Positions 34,090 to 41,106 of a stretch of DNA of 64,000 nucleotides are shown here, piece after piece. Both the position numbers and the translations under genes were made by a program. Source of the DNA: JAKFEW01 sp036675505. GTDB taxonomy: Bacteria; Cyanobacteriota; Sericytochromatia; S15B-MN24; JAQBPE01. The DNA lies in contig JAKFEW010000042.1 in the NCBI GenBank assembly GCA_036675505.1, positions 62,001 to 126,000 of the forward strand, read 5' to 3'. The notes beneath the pieces are model-generated. The model was given only the letters and a program-made list of their open reading frames with translations. It searched no databases and was not told the origin of the DNA. Numbering within the stretch: position 1 is the first letter of the stretch; each line of letters begins with the position of its first letter.

Positions 34090-35796
34090 ATGTCCCCTAC
34101 CCTCGCCCCCGACACCGGTTTGCCCCAGCTGCTCGCCGGCGCATCCCGCATCCCGCTGCGCGCGCCACGCGGCGCCAGCCTGAATTGCAAGGGCTGGCTC
34201 CAGGAAGCGGCGCTGCGGATGCTGCTCAACAACCTCGATCCCGAGGTCGCGGAGCACCCGGACGAGCTCGTGGTCTATGGTGGCACCGGCAAGGCGGCGC
34301 GCAGCTGGGACGCGCTGCGGGCGATCGTGAAGGCGCTGCTCGCGCTCGAGGACGACGAGACCCTGCTCGTGCAGTCCGGCAAGCCGGTCGGGCGGTTTCG
34401 CTCTCACGCCGACGCGCCGCGCGTGCTGATCGCGAACTCGAACCTGGTCCCGCACTGGGCCAACTGGCCGGAGTTCCGCCGCCTCGAGGCCGAAGGCCTG
34501 ACCATGTACGGCCAGATGACCGCCGGATCCTGGATCTACATCGGGACCCAGGGCATCCTGCAGGGCACCTTCGAGACCTTCGGCGCGCTCGCCCGCAAGC
34601 ACTACGGCGGCAGCCTGCGCGGCAAGGTGACGGTCACCGCCGGCCTCGGCGGCATGGGTGGCGCCCAGCCGCTCGCCGTCACGATGAACGGCGGCGTCGT
34701 GCTCGCGATCGAGATCGACGAAACGCGCATCCAGCGGCGCCTCGAGACCGGCTACATCCAGACCCGCCTGGACGACCTCGACGCGGCCTGGAACGCGGCC
34801 CAGGAAGCGGCCGCGCGCGGCGAGGCGCGGTCGATCGCGCTGCTCGGCAACGCCGCCGAGGTGTTGGCCGAGATGGCGCGCCGCGGCCTGATCCCGGACG
34901 TGGTGACGGACCAGACCAGCGCCCATGATCTGATGACCGGCTACATCCCGCCGGGGCATTCGATCGCCACCGCGAAGCTGCTGCGCGAGGCCGATCCTGC
35001 GGCGTACCTCGCCGCGGTGGGGCGGGCCTGCGCGGCCCACGTCGAGGCGATTCTCGCGCTGATGGATCAAGGGGCGATCGCCTTCGACTACGGCAACAAC
35101 TTGCGGCAGGTGGCGAAAGATCACGGCGTCACGCGCGCCTTCGACTACCCTGGCTTCGTGCCGGCGTACATCCGACCGCTCTTCTGCGAGGGCAAGGGCC
35201 CCTTCCGCTGGGCGGCGCTTTCGGGCGATCCGGAGGACATCCGCAAGATCGACGCCATGATCCTGCGCGAATTCGCGAGCGACCCCCACCTCTGCAACTG
35301 GATCCGGATGGCCGGCGAGCAGGTGAAGTTCCAGGGCCTGCCGGCGCGCATCTGTTGGGTCGGCTATGGCGAGCGCGCCCGCCTCGGCCGGCTGATCAAC
35401 CAGATGGTCGCGTCGGGCGAGCTGGCGGCGCCGATCGTGATCGGCCGCGATCACCTCGACTGTGGCTCGGTGGCCTCGCCCAACCGCGAGACCGAGGCGA
35501 TGAAGGACGGTTCGGACGCGATCGCCGACTGGGTCTACCTCAACGCGCTGATCAACGCGGTCGGCGGCGCTTCCTGGATTTCGCTGCACCACGGCGGCGG
35601 CGTGGGCATCGGCTTCTCGCTGCACGCGGGCATGGTGATCGTGGCGGACGGCACGCCGGCCGCGGACCTGCGCCTGGAGCGGGTGCTCACCTCGGACCCG
35701 GGGATGGGCGTGATTCGCCACGTCGACGCCGGTTACGAGGAAGCCGCCGAGACCGCCCGCGCCAAGGGCGTCCACATCCCGATGTGGGAGATTTAA
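34090..35796 (+). CDS. hutU: Urocanate hydratase
   Basis: This 568-residue enzyme of histidine degradation hydrates urocanate to imidazolonepropionate using NAD as electrophile. Signatures are NCKGWLQEAALRMLLNNLDP, VVYGGTGKAARSW, QMTAGSWIYIGTQGILQGT, the NAD loop GGMGGAQPLA, and the active-site block RICWVGYGERARLG containing the conserved Cys. YNN-type motifs near GNNLRQVAKDHG and GRDHLDCGSVASPNRETE complete the match. Length is normal for the family. No hutH, hutI or hutG lies nearby, so the rest of the pathway must be encoded elsewhere or urocanate must be imported. Confidence 0.97.
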   Translation: MSPTLAPDTGLPQLLAGASRIPLRAPRGASLNCKGWLQEAALRMLLNNLDPEVAEHPDELVVYGGTGKAARSWDALRAIVKALLALEDDETLLVQSGKPVGRFRSHADAPRVLIANSNLVPHWANWPEFRRLEAEGLTMYGQMTAGSWIYIGTQGILQGTFETFGALARKHYGGSLRGKVTVTAGLGGMGGAQPLAVTMNGGVVLAIEIDETRIQRRLETGYIQTRLDDLDAAWNAAQEAAARGEARSIALLGNAAEVLAEMARRGLIPDVVTDQTSAHDLMTGYIPPGHSIATAKLLREADPAAYLAAVGRACAAHVEAILALMDQGAIAFDYGNNLRQVAKDHGVTRAFDYPGFVPAYIRPLFCEGKGPFRWAALSGDPEDIRKIDAMILREFASDPHLCNWIRMAGEQVKFQGLPARICWVGYGERARLGRLINQMVASGELAAPIVIGRDHLDCGSVASPNRETEAMKDGSDAIADWVYLNALINAVGGASWISLHHGGGVGIGFSLHAGMVIVADGTPAADLRLERVLTSDPGMGVIRHVDAGYEEAAETARAKGVHIPMWEI

Positions 35797-35895
35797 ATTC
35801 CTTTCTAAGCTTGGATTAAGGCCGACAAGCGCGCGCCCCCCGCCTCCGATAGCACGCTCGGAGTAAGCGTGGTGTTAAGTGGGGAGTCGGGCACG

Positions 35896-36954
35896 ATGGC
35901 CATTTCATTCAGCCCTGTCACGCATTTCGTGCGGCAGGCGTTGCACCTGCGTCAGGTCGAGAAGCCGGAAAACGAGGCCCCTGGTGCGAACCCGGGCACG
36001 CTCGGGCTGCTGACCCATCCGCTGGTGGTGAAGAACAACCCCAAGGCCCCGGCCCCACCGGCCGCACCGGCCGATCTCCGTGTTTTGTCGTTCAACGTTC
36101 GCCTCGGCGGGCTCGACTACCCCGGCGTCGCCAAGACCGTCGCAGACGCCAGGGCCGACGTGGTCTGCCTGCAGGAGGTCTCCCGCGCGAACGCCGAGAA
36201 GATCGCGGCCTCGCTCGGCATGCACCTCAGCTTCTACCAGAGCGTGCGGCACAACAACAGCCTCGACAACGGCAAGGCGATCCTCTCGAAGTTCCCGACC
36301 GTCCAGGCCGAGTCGAAGCCCTTCGACATCTCGGTGGCCGACCGCCTCAAGGGCATGTGGGCGCAGTTCAAGCGCTCGAAGGGATCGTTCAAAGATCGCC
36401 TGTTCGGCACCGTCAGCCTGTGGCAGAAGCGTACGCTCCTGACGAGCACGATGAAGATCGGCGGCAAGACCGTCGACGTCGTCGACATCCACCTGACCAC
36501 CGGCAATGCGGAGGCCACCGCCAAGCAATACGCGCAGCTGCAGGCCTACGTGAAGGACCTGAAGGCCAAGGGCCACGAGGTGATCATCGCGGGCGACTTC
36601 AACACCCGCCACGATTTGCCGGCAAATCACGGGGCCGACACGCGCCGCTGGGCCGAGCTCAAGACGATCGTGACCGACGCCTACGACGCTGGCACGGTGC
36701 GCGTCCGCGACCTCGCGGGCAAGGTCCGCACGCCGGCCGAGGCGCGCGAGGCTTTGAAGGCTTCGGGGCTCAGCGCCGAACAGCGGCGCGTGCTCCAGAT
36801 CGCGGCCAGGGGCACGACGGTCGCGAGCGGCAACGGCCGCATCGACGCCGTCCTGACCACGGACGGCTTCCGCGCCAAGGAGGTCTACATCGACCAGGCC
36901 AACGCCGCGTCCGACCACGAGCCGGTCCTCGCCACGTTTGAAGTCGCCCGATAA
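35896..36954 (+). CDS. Endonuclease/exonuclease/phosphatase family protein
   Basis: This is a 352-residue protein. After a polar N-terminal tail (residues 1-65, Pro/Ala-rich KAPAPPAAPAD) comes an EEP-fold catalytic domain. It shows LSFNVRLGG (Asn), VVCLQEVSR (metal-binding Glu), VDIHLTTGNAEA, IIAGDFNTRHD (Asp/Asn) and a C-terminal SDHEPVLATFEV (Asp-His). All catalytic residues are present. EEP enzymes act on DNA, RNA, sphingolipids or phosphoinositides, so the substrate is open. There is no signal peptide, suggesting an intracellular enzyme or non-classical release. GGGGAG lies about 10 nt before the ATG. Confidence 0.85.
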   Translation: MAISFSPVTHFVRQALHLRQVEKPENEAPGANPGTLGLLTHPLVVKNNPKAPAPPAAPADLRVLSFNVRLGGLDYPGVAKTVADARADVVCLQEVSRANAEKIAASLGMHLSFYQSVRHNNSLDNGKAILSKFPTVQAESKPFDISVADRLKGMWAQFKRSKGSFKDRLFGTVSLWQKRTLLTSTMKIGGKTVDVVDIHLTTGNAEATAKQYAQLQAYVKDLKAKGHEVIIAGDFNTRHDLPANHGADTRRWAELKTIVTDAYDAGTVRVRDLAGKVRTPAEAREALKASGLSAEQRRVLQIAARGTTVASGNGRIDAVLTTDGFRAKEVYIDQANAASDHEPVLATFEVAR

Positions 36955-37108
36955 GTTGTCGGCCTAAAGGCCGCCCGGCCGTGTGCCGATGAATGGGGCA
37001 GAGATCCTCTGGACTGCACGCGCCATGGACGGCAACGAGTTCAGCGTCGCAGGTGCGCACATGGACGTGCGGGGACCCGTCCCCCACCGGCGGTGCCAGC
37101 TCTCGCAT

Positions 37109-37136
37109 GAAGGCCCTCCCATCCGGGAGGGCCTTC
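37109..37136 (+). terminator. Strong 12-bp hairpin downstream of the EEP gene
   Basis: GAAGGCCCTCCC / GGGAGGGCCTTC is a perfect 12-bp stem with an ATCC loop. No T-tract follows on the plus strand (GCGCATC). It is a likely terminator or transcript-end stabiliser for the EEP gene 155 bp upstream. It could also be the 3' hairpin of a small RNA. Confidence 0.55.
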
Positions 37137-37160
37137 GCGCATCTCCGTAATCGGCCACTA

Positions 37161-37188
37161 TTGCGTTTCGATATAAATATGGCACAAT
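37161..37188 (+). promoter_or_regulatory. Candidate promoter of etfBA
   Basis: In an AT-rich patch, TTGCGT (37161-37166) and CACAAT (37183-37188) are separated by 16 nt. TATAAA (37172-37177) lies inside the spacer and could be an alternative -10 box. The choice is uncertain; position and base composition are the main support. Confidence 0.4.
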
Positions 37189-37200
37189 GTATCGGCGCGA

Positions 37201-37252
37201 ATCGGCTGGCCGATTGGCGCCACGGCGCCCGCGCCGGTCGAAGGCGACCGGC
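37201..37252 (+). promoter_or_regulatory. Structured leader of etfBA: three consecutive hairpins
   Basis: Three short perfect inverted repeats follow each other with almost no spacing. They are ATCGGC/GCCGAT (37201-37214), GGCGCC/GGCGCC (37216-37229) and GCCGGTCG/CGACCGGC with an AAGG loop (37233-37252). They lie between the candidate promoter and the etfB start at 37297. This may be a regulatory leader or an attenuator. No known riboswitch consensus was recognised. Confidence 0.45.
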
Positions 37253-37296
37253 CGTCACAGGGCCGCCTTTCCAGATTTTAAGGAGCCGATTAAACG

Positions 37297-38076
37297 ATGA
37301 AAATCGTCGTGTCTCTCAAGGTCGTGCCTGACTTCGAGCAGGTGCGGATGGCCCAGGGGGCGACCAGCCTCGACGTCACCAGCGTGCCCCGCGTGGTGTA
37401 CGCTTTCGACGAGCTGGCGCTCGAGGCCGCCCTGCGTCTGAAGGACGCCGATGCGAGCAACGAGCTGATCGTGGTCTCGCTGACCGCGGACGCGGGCAAG
37501 GTCCGCGAAGTGGTGAAGAAGGCCCTCGCGATGGGCGCCGACAAAGCCGTCATCGTCGAGGACGCGAGTCTCGCCGACGCGGACGGCCTCACGCAGGCCC
37601 AGGTGATCAAGGCCGTCGTCGAGAAGGTCGGCGACGTCGGGCTCCTGACGTTCGGCATCCCGGGCATCCAGGGTGAGGCCTTCACCCTCGGCGCCGAAGT
37701 CGCGGGCCTGCTCGGCTGGCCGCTGGTCTCGTACGCGAGCGACATCAAGCTGAACGGCACGAACGTCGAAGTCGTGCGCCACGTCGAAAAGGGCAAGCAG
37801 AGCGTCGAGGCGCCGGCGCCGGCCGTGGTCACGGTCGGCAAGTTCCCCTTCGATCCCCGCCTCCCCACCTTCAAGGGCATCATGGGCGCCAAGAACAAGC
37901 CCATGGAAAGCTGGTCGTTGGCCGATCTTGGCCTGGCCGGCAGCCTGACGCCGTCCGTGAAGACGGCATCGCTCGCGCCGCCGCCGGCGCGCGGCGCCGG
38001 GCGTAAGGTCGAGGGCGAGGCCGCTGACACCGCCAAGGAGGCGGTCGCGGCGCTCAAGGGCAAGCAGTTCATTTAG
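37297..38076 (+). CDS. etfB: Electron transfer flavoprotein subunit beta
   Basis: This 259-residue protein is the AMP/FAD-binding small subunit of the electron transfer flavoprotein, which carries electrons from acyl-CoA and other dehydrogenases to the quinone pool. Signatures are MKIVVSLKVVPD at the N-terminus, VVYAFDELALEAALRLKD, KKALAMGADKAVIVED, LTFGIPGIQGEAFTLG and the family motif region PRLPTFKGIMGAKNKP. It is followed 12 bp later by etfA. AAGGAG lies about 11 nt before the ATG. No acyl-CoA dehydrogenase gene or ETF-quinone oxidoreductase is adjacent. Confidence 0.95.
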   Translation: MKIVVSLKVVPDFEQVRMAQGATSLDVTSVPRVVYAFDELALEAALRLKDADASNELIVVSLTADAGKVREVVKKALAMGADKAVIVEDASLADADGLTQAQVIKAVVEKVGDVGLLTFGIPGIQGEAFTLGAEVAGLLGWPLVSYASDIKLNGTNVEVVRHVEKGKQSVEAPAPAVVTVGKFPFDPRLPTFKGIMGAKNKPMESWSLADLGLAGSLTPSVKTASLAPPPARGAGRKVEGEAADTAKEAVAALKGKQFI

Positions 38077-38088
38077 GGGAGACGTACC

Positions 38089-39087
38089 ATGAGCAACAAC
38101 GGCATCTGGGTCGTCGCCGAACAGCACGGCGGCACCCTCGATAGCACCTCTCTCGAGCTCCTGGGCAAGGCCCGTGAGCTGGGCGCCCAGCTGGGCCAGC
38201 CCGCAACCGTCGTCCTGCTCGGTAGTGGGGTGAAGGGCCTCGCGGCCTCGCTCGGCGACTACGGCGCCGACAAGGTCTTCGTGGTCGACCATGCGGACCT
38301 CGCCGACTATCGCGCCGAGACCTATGGCTCGGTGGTCGCCAAGCTGGTCGAGGAGCAGAAGCCCGGCGTGGTCCTGTTCCCGGCGACCAGCGTCGGGCGT
38401 GACATCGCCGCGTTCGTGGCGGCTCGCCTCAAGGTCGCGGTGGCGCCCGACGCGAACCGCATCGCCGTGGTGAACGGCGCGCTGTCGGTGACCCGCCCGA
38501 TCTTCGGCGGCAACGTGCTCGCGACGCTCGCCCCGGACGCGGGCCTGGCCCTCGTGACGGTGCTCCCGCTGGCCTTCGAGAAGGCCACGAGCGGCGCCGG
38601 CAAGACCGCCGAGGTCGTCGACGTCGCGGTCGATCCCACGACCCTCGCGGCGAAGACCCAGGTCAAGGGCTTCGTCGAGGAAGTGATCGCGGGCAAGATC
38701 AACCTGAACGACGCCGAGATCGTCGTGGCCGGCGGCCGCGGCGTGGGTGGCGGCGACAAGTTCAGCATCATCGAGGATCTCGGCCGCGCCCTCGGCGCAG
38801 CCGTGGGCGCCTCGCGCGCAGTCACCGACGCCGGCTGGCGTCCGGTGAACGAGCAGATCGGCCAGACCGGCGTCACGATCAAGCCGAAGCTCTACATCGC
38901 GGCCGGCATCTCGGGCGCGGTGCAGCACTGGGTCGGCATGAAGGAGGCGGGTTACATCATCGCGATCAACACGGATCCCGAAGCGCCGATCATGAAGGTC
39001 GCCGACCTCGCGATCGTGGGCGACCTCTTCAAGGTCATCCCGGAGATGATCAAGGAGATCAACGCGCTCAAGGGCGTGCCGGCGTAA
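38089..39087 (+). CDS. etfA: Electron transfer flavoprotein subunit alpha
   Basis: This is the 332-residue FAD-binding subunit. The C-terminal FAD domain has the family pattern AGGRGVGGGDKFSIIEDLG, GASRAVTDAGW, QIGQTGVTIKPKLYIAAGIS, GAVQHWVGMKEAGYIIAIN and DPEAPIMKVADLAIVGDLF. The N-terminal domain resembles EtfB. It is the second gene of the etfBA operon. Transcription probably ends at the hairpin GGGGTC-GAA-GACCCC just after the stop and the inverted repeat element beyond it. Confidence 0.96.
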   Translation: MSNNGIWVVAEQHGGTLDSTSLELLGKARELGAQLGQPATVVLLGSGVKGLAASLGDYGADKVFVVDHADLADYRAETYGSVVAKLVEEQKPGVVLFPATSVGRDIAAFVAARLKVAVAPDANRIAVVNGALSVTRPIFGGNVLATLAPDAGLALVTVLPLAFEKATSGAGKTAEVVDVAVDPTTLAAKTQVKGFVEEVIAGKINLNDAEIVVAGGRGVGGGDKFSIIEDLGRALGAAVGASRAVTDAGWRPVNEQIGQTGVTIKPKLYIAAGISGAVQHWVGMKEAGYIIAINTDPEAPIMKVADLAIVGDLFKVIPEMIKEINALKGVPA

Positions 39088-39115
39088 AAGGGGTCGAAGA
39101 CCCCGTTCTGCTAAA

Positions 39116-39236
39116 CCCTCTCCCCGCCAGGCGTAGCCCTGGCGGGCTTTCGGGTGAGGGGGCTGTGCACGCTGGGTGCCTCGCGGGCCCCCTCACCCCG
39201 GCTGCGCCGGACCTCTCCCCCACCGGGGAGAGGGGA
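39116..39236. repeat. Pair of inverted REP-like palindromic elements between etfA and parB
   Basis: Two related GC-rich elements face each other. The first (39116-39162) begins CCCTCTCCCCGCC, contains the stem CGCCAGG/CCTGGCG and ends GGGTGAGGGGGC. The second (39187-39236) begins GCCCCCTCACCC and ends CCTCTCCCC-CACC-GGGGAGAGG. The ends GGGTGAGGGGGC and GCCCCCTCACCC are perfect complements, so the pair can fold into one large cruciform. The CCCTCACCC...CTCTCCCC...GGGGAGAGG motif is widespread between genes in many bacteria as a dispersed palindromic repeat. Here it also separates two convergent genes and may act as a bidirectional terminator. Confidence 0.75.
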
Positions 39237-39242
39237 AGGGTT

Positions 39243-40169
39243 CTACTGGCCCGTCAACGTCGCGCGATCCGCGTCCATCGCCGCCAGCAACGCTGCCACG
39301 TCCGCCGTGCCATCCCCGGCCTGGGCGGCCTGGATGACGGCGTGGATCGCGAGGCCGGCCACGGCCACGCGGGGCGCCGACGACTTCTTCACGGGCCGCT
39401 TCACGGCTTTCTTCACCACCACCGGGGCCGGCTCCTTGCGGCGGCGGTCCGCCTCGGCGACGCTCAGGCCTTCCGTGAAGATCGCCTCGATCATCGTGGC
39501 GCGCTCACCGGCGTCCTCGATCTGCACCACCACGCCGGCATGTCGCGGCGTGAAGACCCGCATGGGCTTGCCCTCCGTGTTGGCGACGCAGCGTTCGAGC
39601 GCTTCTTGCACCTCGTCGGGCATCTTGAGCAGCCGCACGCGGTGGTCGACCCAGGCCTTGTTCTTGCCCAGGCGCTCGCCGAGCTGGCTGTAGGACCACC
39701 CGGTGGTCTCGAGCAGCGACCTCAGCGCCCGCGCCTCTTCCATCGGCGTGATGTCCTCGCGCAGCACGTTCTCGATCAGCCCGAGCTCGAGCGCCGTGCG
39801 ATCGTCGAGCTCGCGCACGACGGCCGGGATGTCGGTCAGGCCGGCCTGCTGGGCGGCCAGCCAGCGGCGCTCGCCGGCCACGATCTGCCAGCGGCCGGTG
39901 TCCACGGGATGTGGACGCACCAGGATCGGCTGCAACACGCCGTGCACGCCGATGCTGGCGGCGAGCTCGTCGAGCGCGGCCGCCTCGAAGAACTTGCGCG
40001 GCTGATCGGGGTTCGGCGACACCTTGCCGAGCGCGAGCTTGCGGCGCTCGCCGGCGCTGGCCGCCCCGAGGCGCGACTGGGTCACGTTGAGGAGTTGATC
40101 CCACGTGCCGGGCTGCGAGGCCGTCTCCGCAGCGCCCGCAGGGGCGCCGCGGTGCAAGGGCTTATGCAT
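39243..40169 (-). CDS. ParB/Spo0J-family protein
   Basis: This is a 308-residue protein. The ParB N-terminal CTPase/nuclease-like domain is seen in NPDQPRKFFEAAALDELAAS, GVLQPILVRP and IVAGERRWLAAQQAG, the family's GERRxxA box. A central helix-turn-helix follows: LLETTGWSYSQLGERLGKNK with WVDHRVRLLKMPDEVQ. The C-terminal about 80 residues are Lys/Ala-rich (VVVKKAVKRPVKKSS) and differ from chromosomal ParB dimer domains. It overlaps the AAA ATPase gene by 8 bp. There is no ParA or parS motif nearby, so it may be a specialised regulator rather than the chromosome partition protein. Confidence 0.85.
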   Translation of the reverse strand: MHKPLHRGAPAGAAETASQPGTWDQLLNVTQSRLGAASAGERRKLALGKVSPNPDQPRKFFEAAALDELAASIGVHGVLQPILVRPHPVDTGRWQIVAGERRWLAAQQAGLTDIPAVVRELDDRTALELGLIENVLREDITPMEEARALRSLLETTGWSYSQLGERLGKNKAWVDHRVRLLKMPDEVQEALERCVANTEGKPMRVFTPRHAGVVVQIEDAGERATMIEAIFTEGLSVAEADRRRKEPAPVVVKKAVKRPVKKSSAPRVAVAGLAIHAVIQAAQAGDGTADVAALLAAMDADRATLTGQ

Positions 40170-41016
40170 GCAAGACCTCCTCGAGCAGATCCTTCGCGGC
40201 GGGCTCGAGCATCAAGCCCGCCAGGGCCGCCTCGCGAACGGCCTCGACGCCGATGACGTCCTCCTGGCGGCCGTAGGCGACGGGCAACGCGTTCCAGCAG
40301 AGCTGGTTGACGCGGCGCGGCAGGCCGTCGGCGATCGCGTGGATCAGGTCATGGGCCTCGTCGGTGAAGAGCGGCTCCTCGCGCCCGGCGACGTTGGCGC
40401 GATGGTCGAGCATGCGGCGCGTCTCGGCCGCGTCGAGCGGCGCGAGCGCCGAGCGGATCGCGACGCGGTTCTCGAGCGCGGGGTTGTGGCGCAGCCGCGC
40501 GAGCAGCTCCGGCTGGCCGACCAGGACGCTGGTGATGAGCTTCCGGCCGGCGTCGAGGTTCGAGAACTCGCGAAGCAACTCGAGGTGGTTGCGGCCGGCG
40601 TTCTTGCCGAGGTTCTGGCTCTCGTCGACGATCAGCACGACGTGGCGGTCCTCGGCGGCCACGCCGATGAGGTGGCCGAGCAGATCGCTCATCTGCTTGC
40701 CCTTGCCGCGACGCAGCGGCAGACCGAGCTCCAGCGCGACCTTTTGCAGCAGCGCGCTCTCGGTGGGATACGACGCCGGGTTCTGCACGTGGACGACCGC
40801 GAAGCGGCCGTCGGCCCGCAGCACGTTGTTCAGGTGGGAAAGCACGAGGCTCTTGCCGGTGCCGAACGGGCCGACCATCAGCGCCAGCGGTTGGCGCTCG
40901 GTGATGGCGTAGAGCAGCTTCGCGAGGCAGGCACGGTGCTGCGTCGACATGTAGAGCATGCGGGGATCGACCGCGTCGATGAAGGGCGACTCGTCGAGAC
41001 CGAAGAAATCCAGCAC
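40162..41016 (-). CDS. ExeA/GspA-type AAA+ ATPase
   Basis: This is a 284-residue ATPase with the ExeA-like opening LDFFGLDESPFIDAVDPRMLY. Walker A is GPFGTGKS, Walker B is VVLIVDESQN, sensor 1 is LITSVLVGQPEL, and the arginine-finger region is ENRVAIRSALAPLD. The family includes ExeA/GspA of type II secretion and TniB-like transposition ATPases; neither set of partners is present here. The GTG at 41016 is chosen because AAGGAG sits 6 nt upstream and it matches the family N-terminus. Its 3' end overlaps the ParB-like gene by 8 bp, so the two are translated together. Confidence 0.85.
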   Translation of the reverse strand: MLDFFGLDESPFIDAVDPRMLYMSTQHRACLAKLLYAITERQPLALMVGPFGTGKSLVLSHLNNVLRADGRFAVVHVQNPASYPTESALLQKVALELGLPLRRGKGKQMSDLLGHLIGVAAEDRHVVLIVDESQNLGKNAGRNHLELLREFSNLDAGRKLITSVLVGQPELLARLRHNPALENRVAIRSALAPLDAAETRRMLDHRANVAGREEPLFTDEAHDLIHAIADGLPRRVNQLCWNALPVAYGRQEDVIGVEAVREAALAGLMLEPAAKDLLEEVLHA

Positions 41017-41106
41017 ATGCGGCTCCTTGCCAGCTTTGGGGCTATCCGGATAACAGAATACCACCGGGCTTCGGCGGCGTTATGTGATCCAGGCCACCGC
41101 CCGCGG

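Larger units (their letters stand above)
36955..37296. other. 342-bp intergenic region before etfBA
   Basis: No convincing gene was found. Just after the EEP stop is a small hairpin GGCC-TAAA-GGCC. A hairpin GGGGAC-CC-GTCCCC and a strong 12-bp stem follow (listed separately). Beyond these lie an AT-rich promoter-like stretch and a hairpin-rich leader to etfB. A 58-codon open frame starts at ATG 36989 with high third-position GC but has no ribosome-binding site and runs through the strong stem, so it is not called. Confidence 0.6.

Noticed and set aside
16735..35875. Shared 12-mer TAAGCGTGGTGT upstream of the coiled-coil gene (minus strand) and of the EEP gene (plus strand, 35864-35875)
   Set aside because: Many 12-bp matches are expected by chance in 64 kb on two strands, and the flanking bases do not align.
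36989..37150. 58-codon open frame in the gap before etfB
   Set aside because: It has no ribosome-binding site, no recognisable protein features, and it crosses a 12-bp terminator-like stem.
37172..37190. TGGCAC in the etfB upstream region as a sigma-54 -24 box
   Set aside because: The required TTGC element 5 nt downstream is absent.
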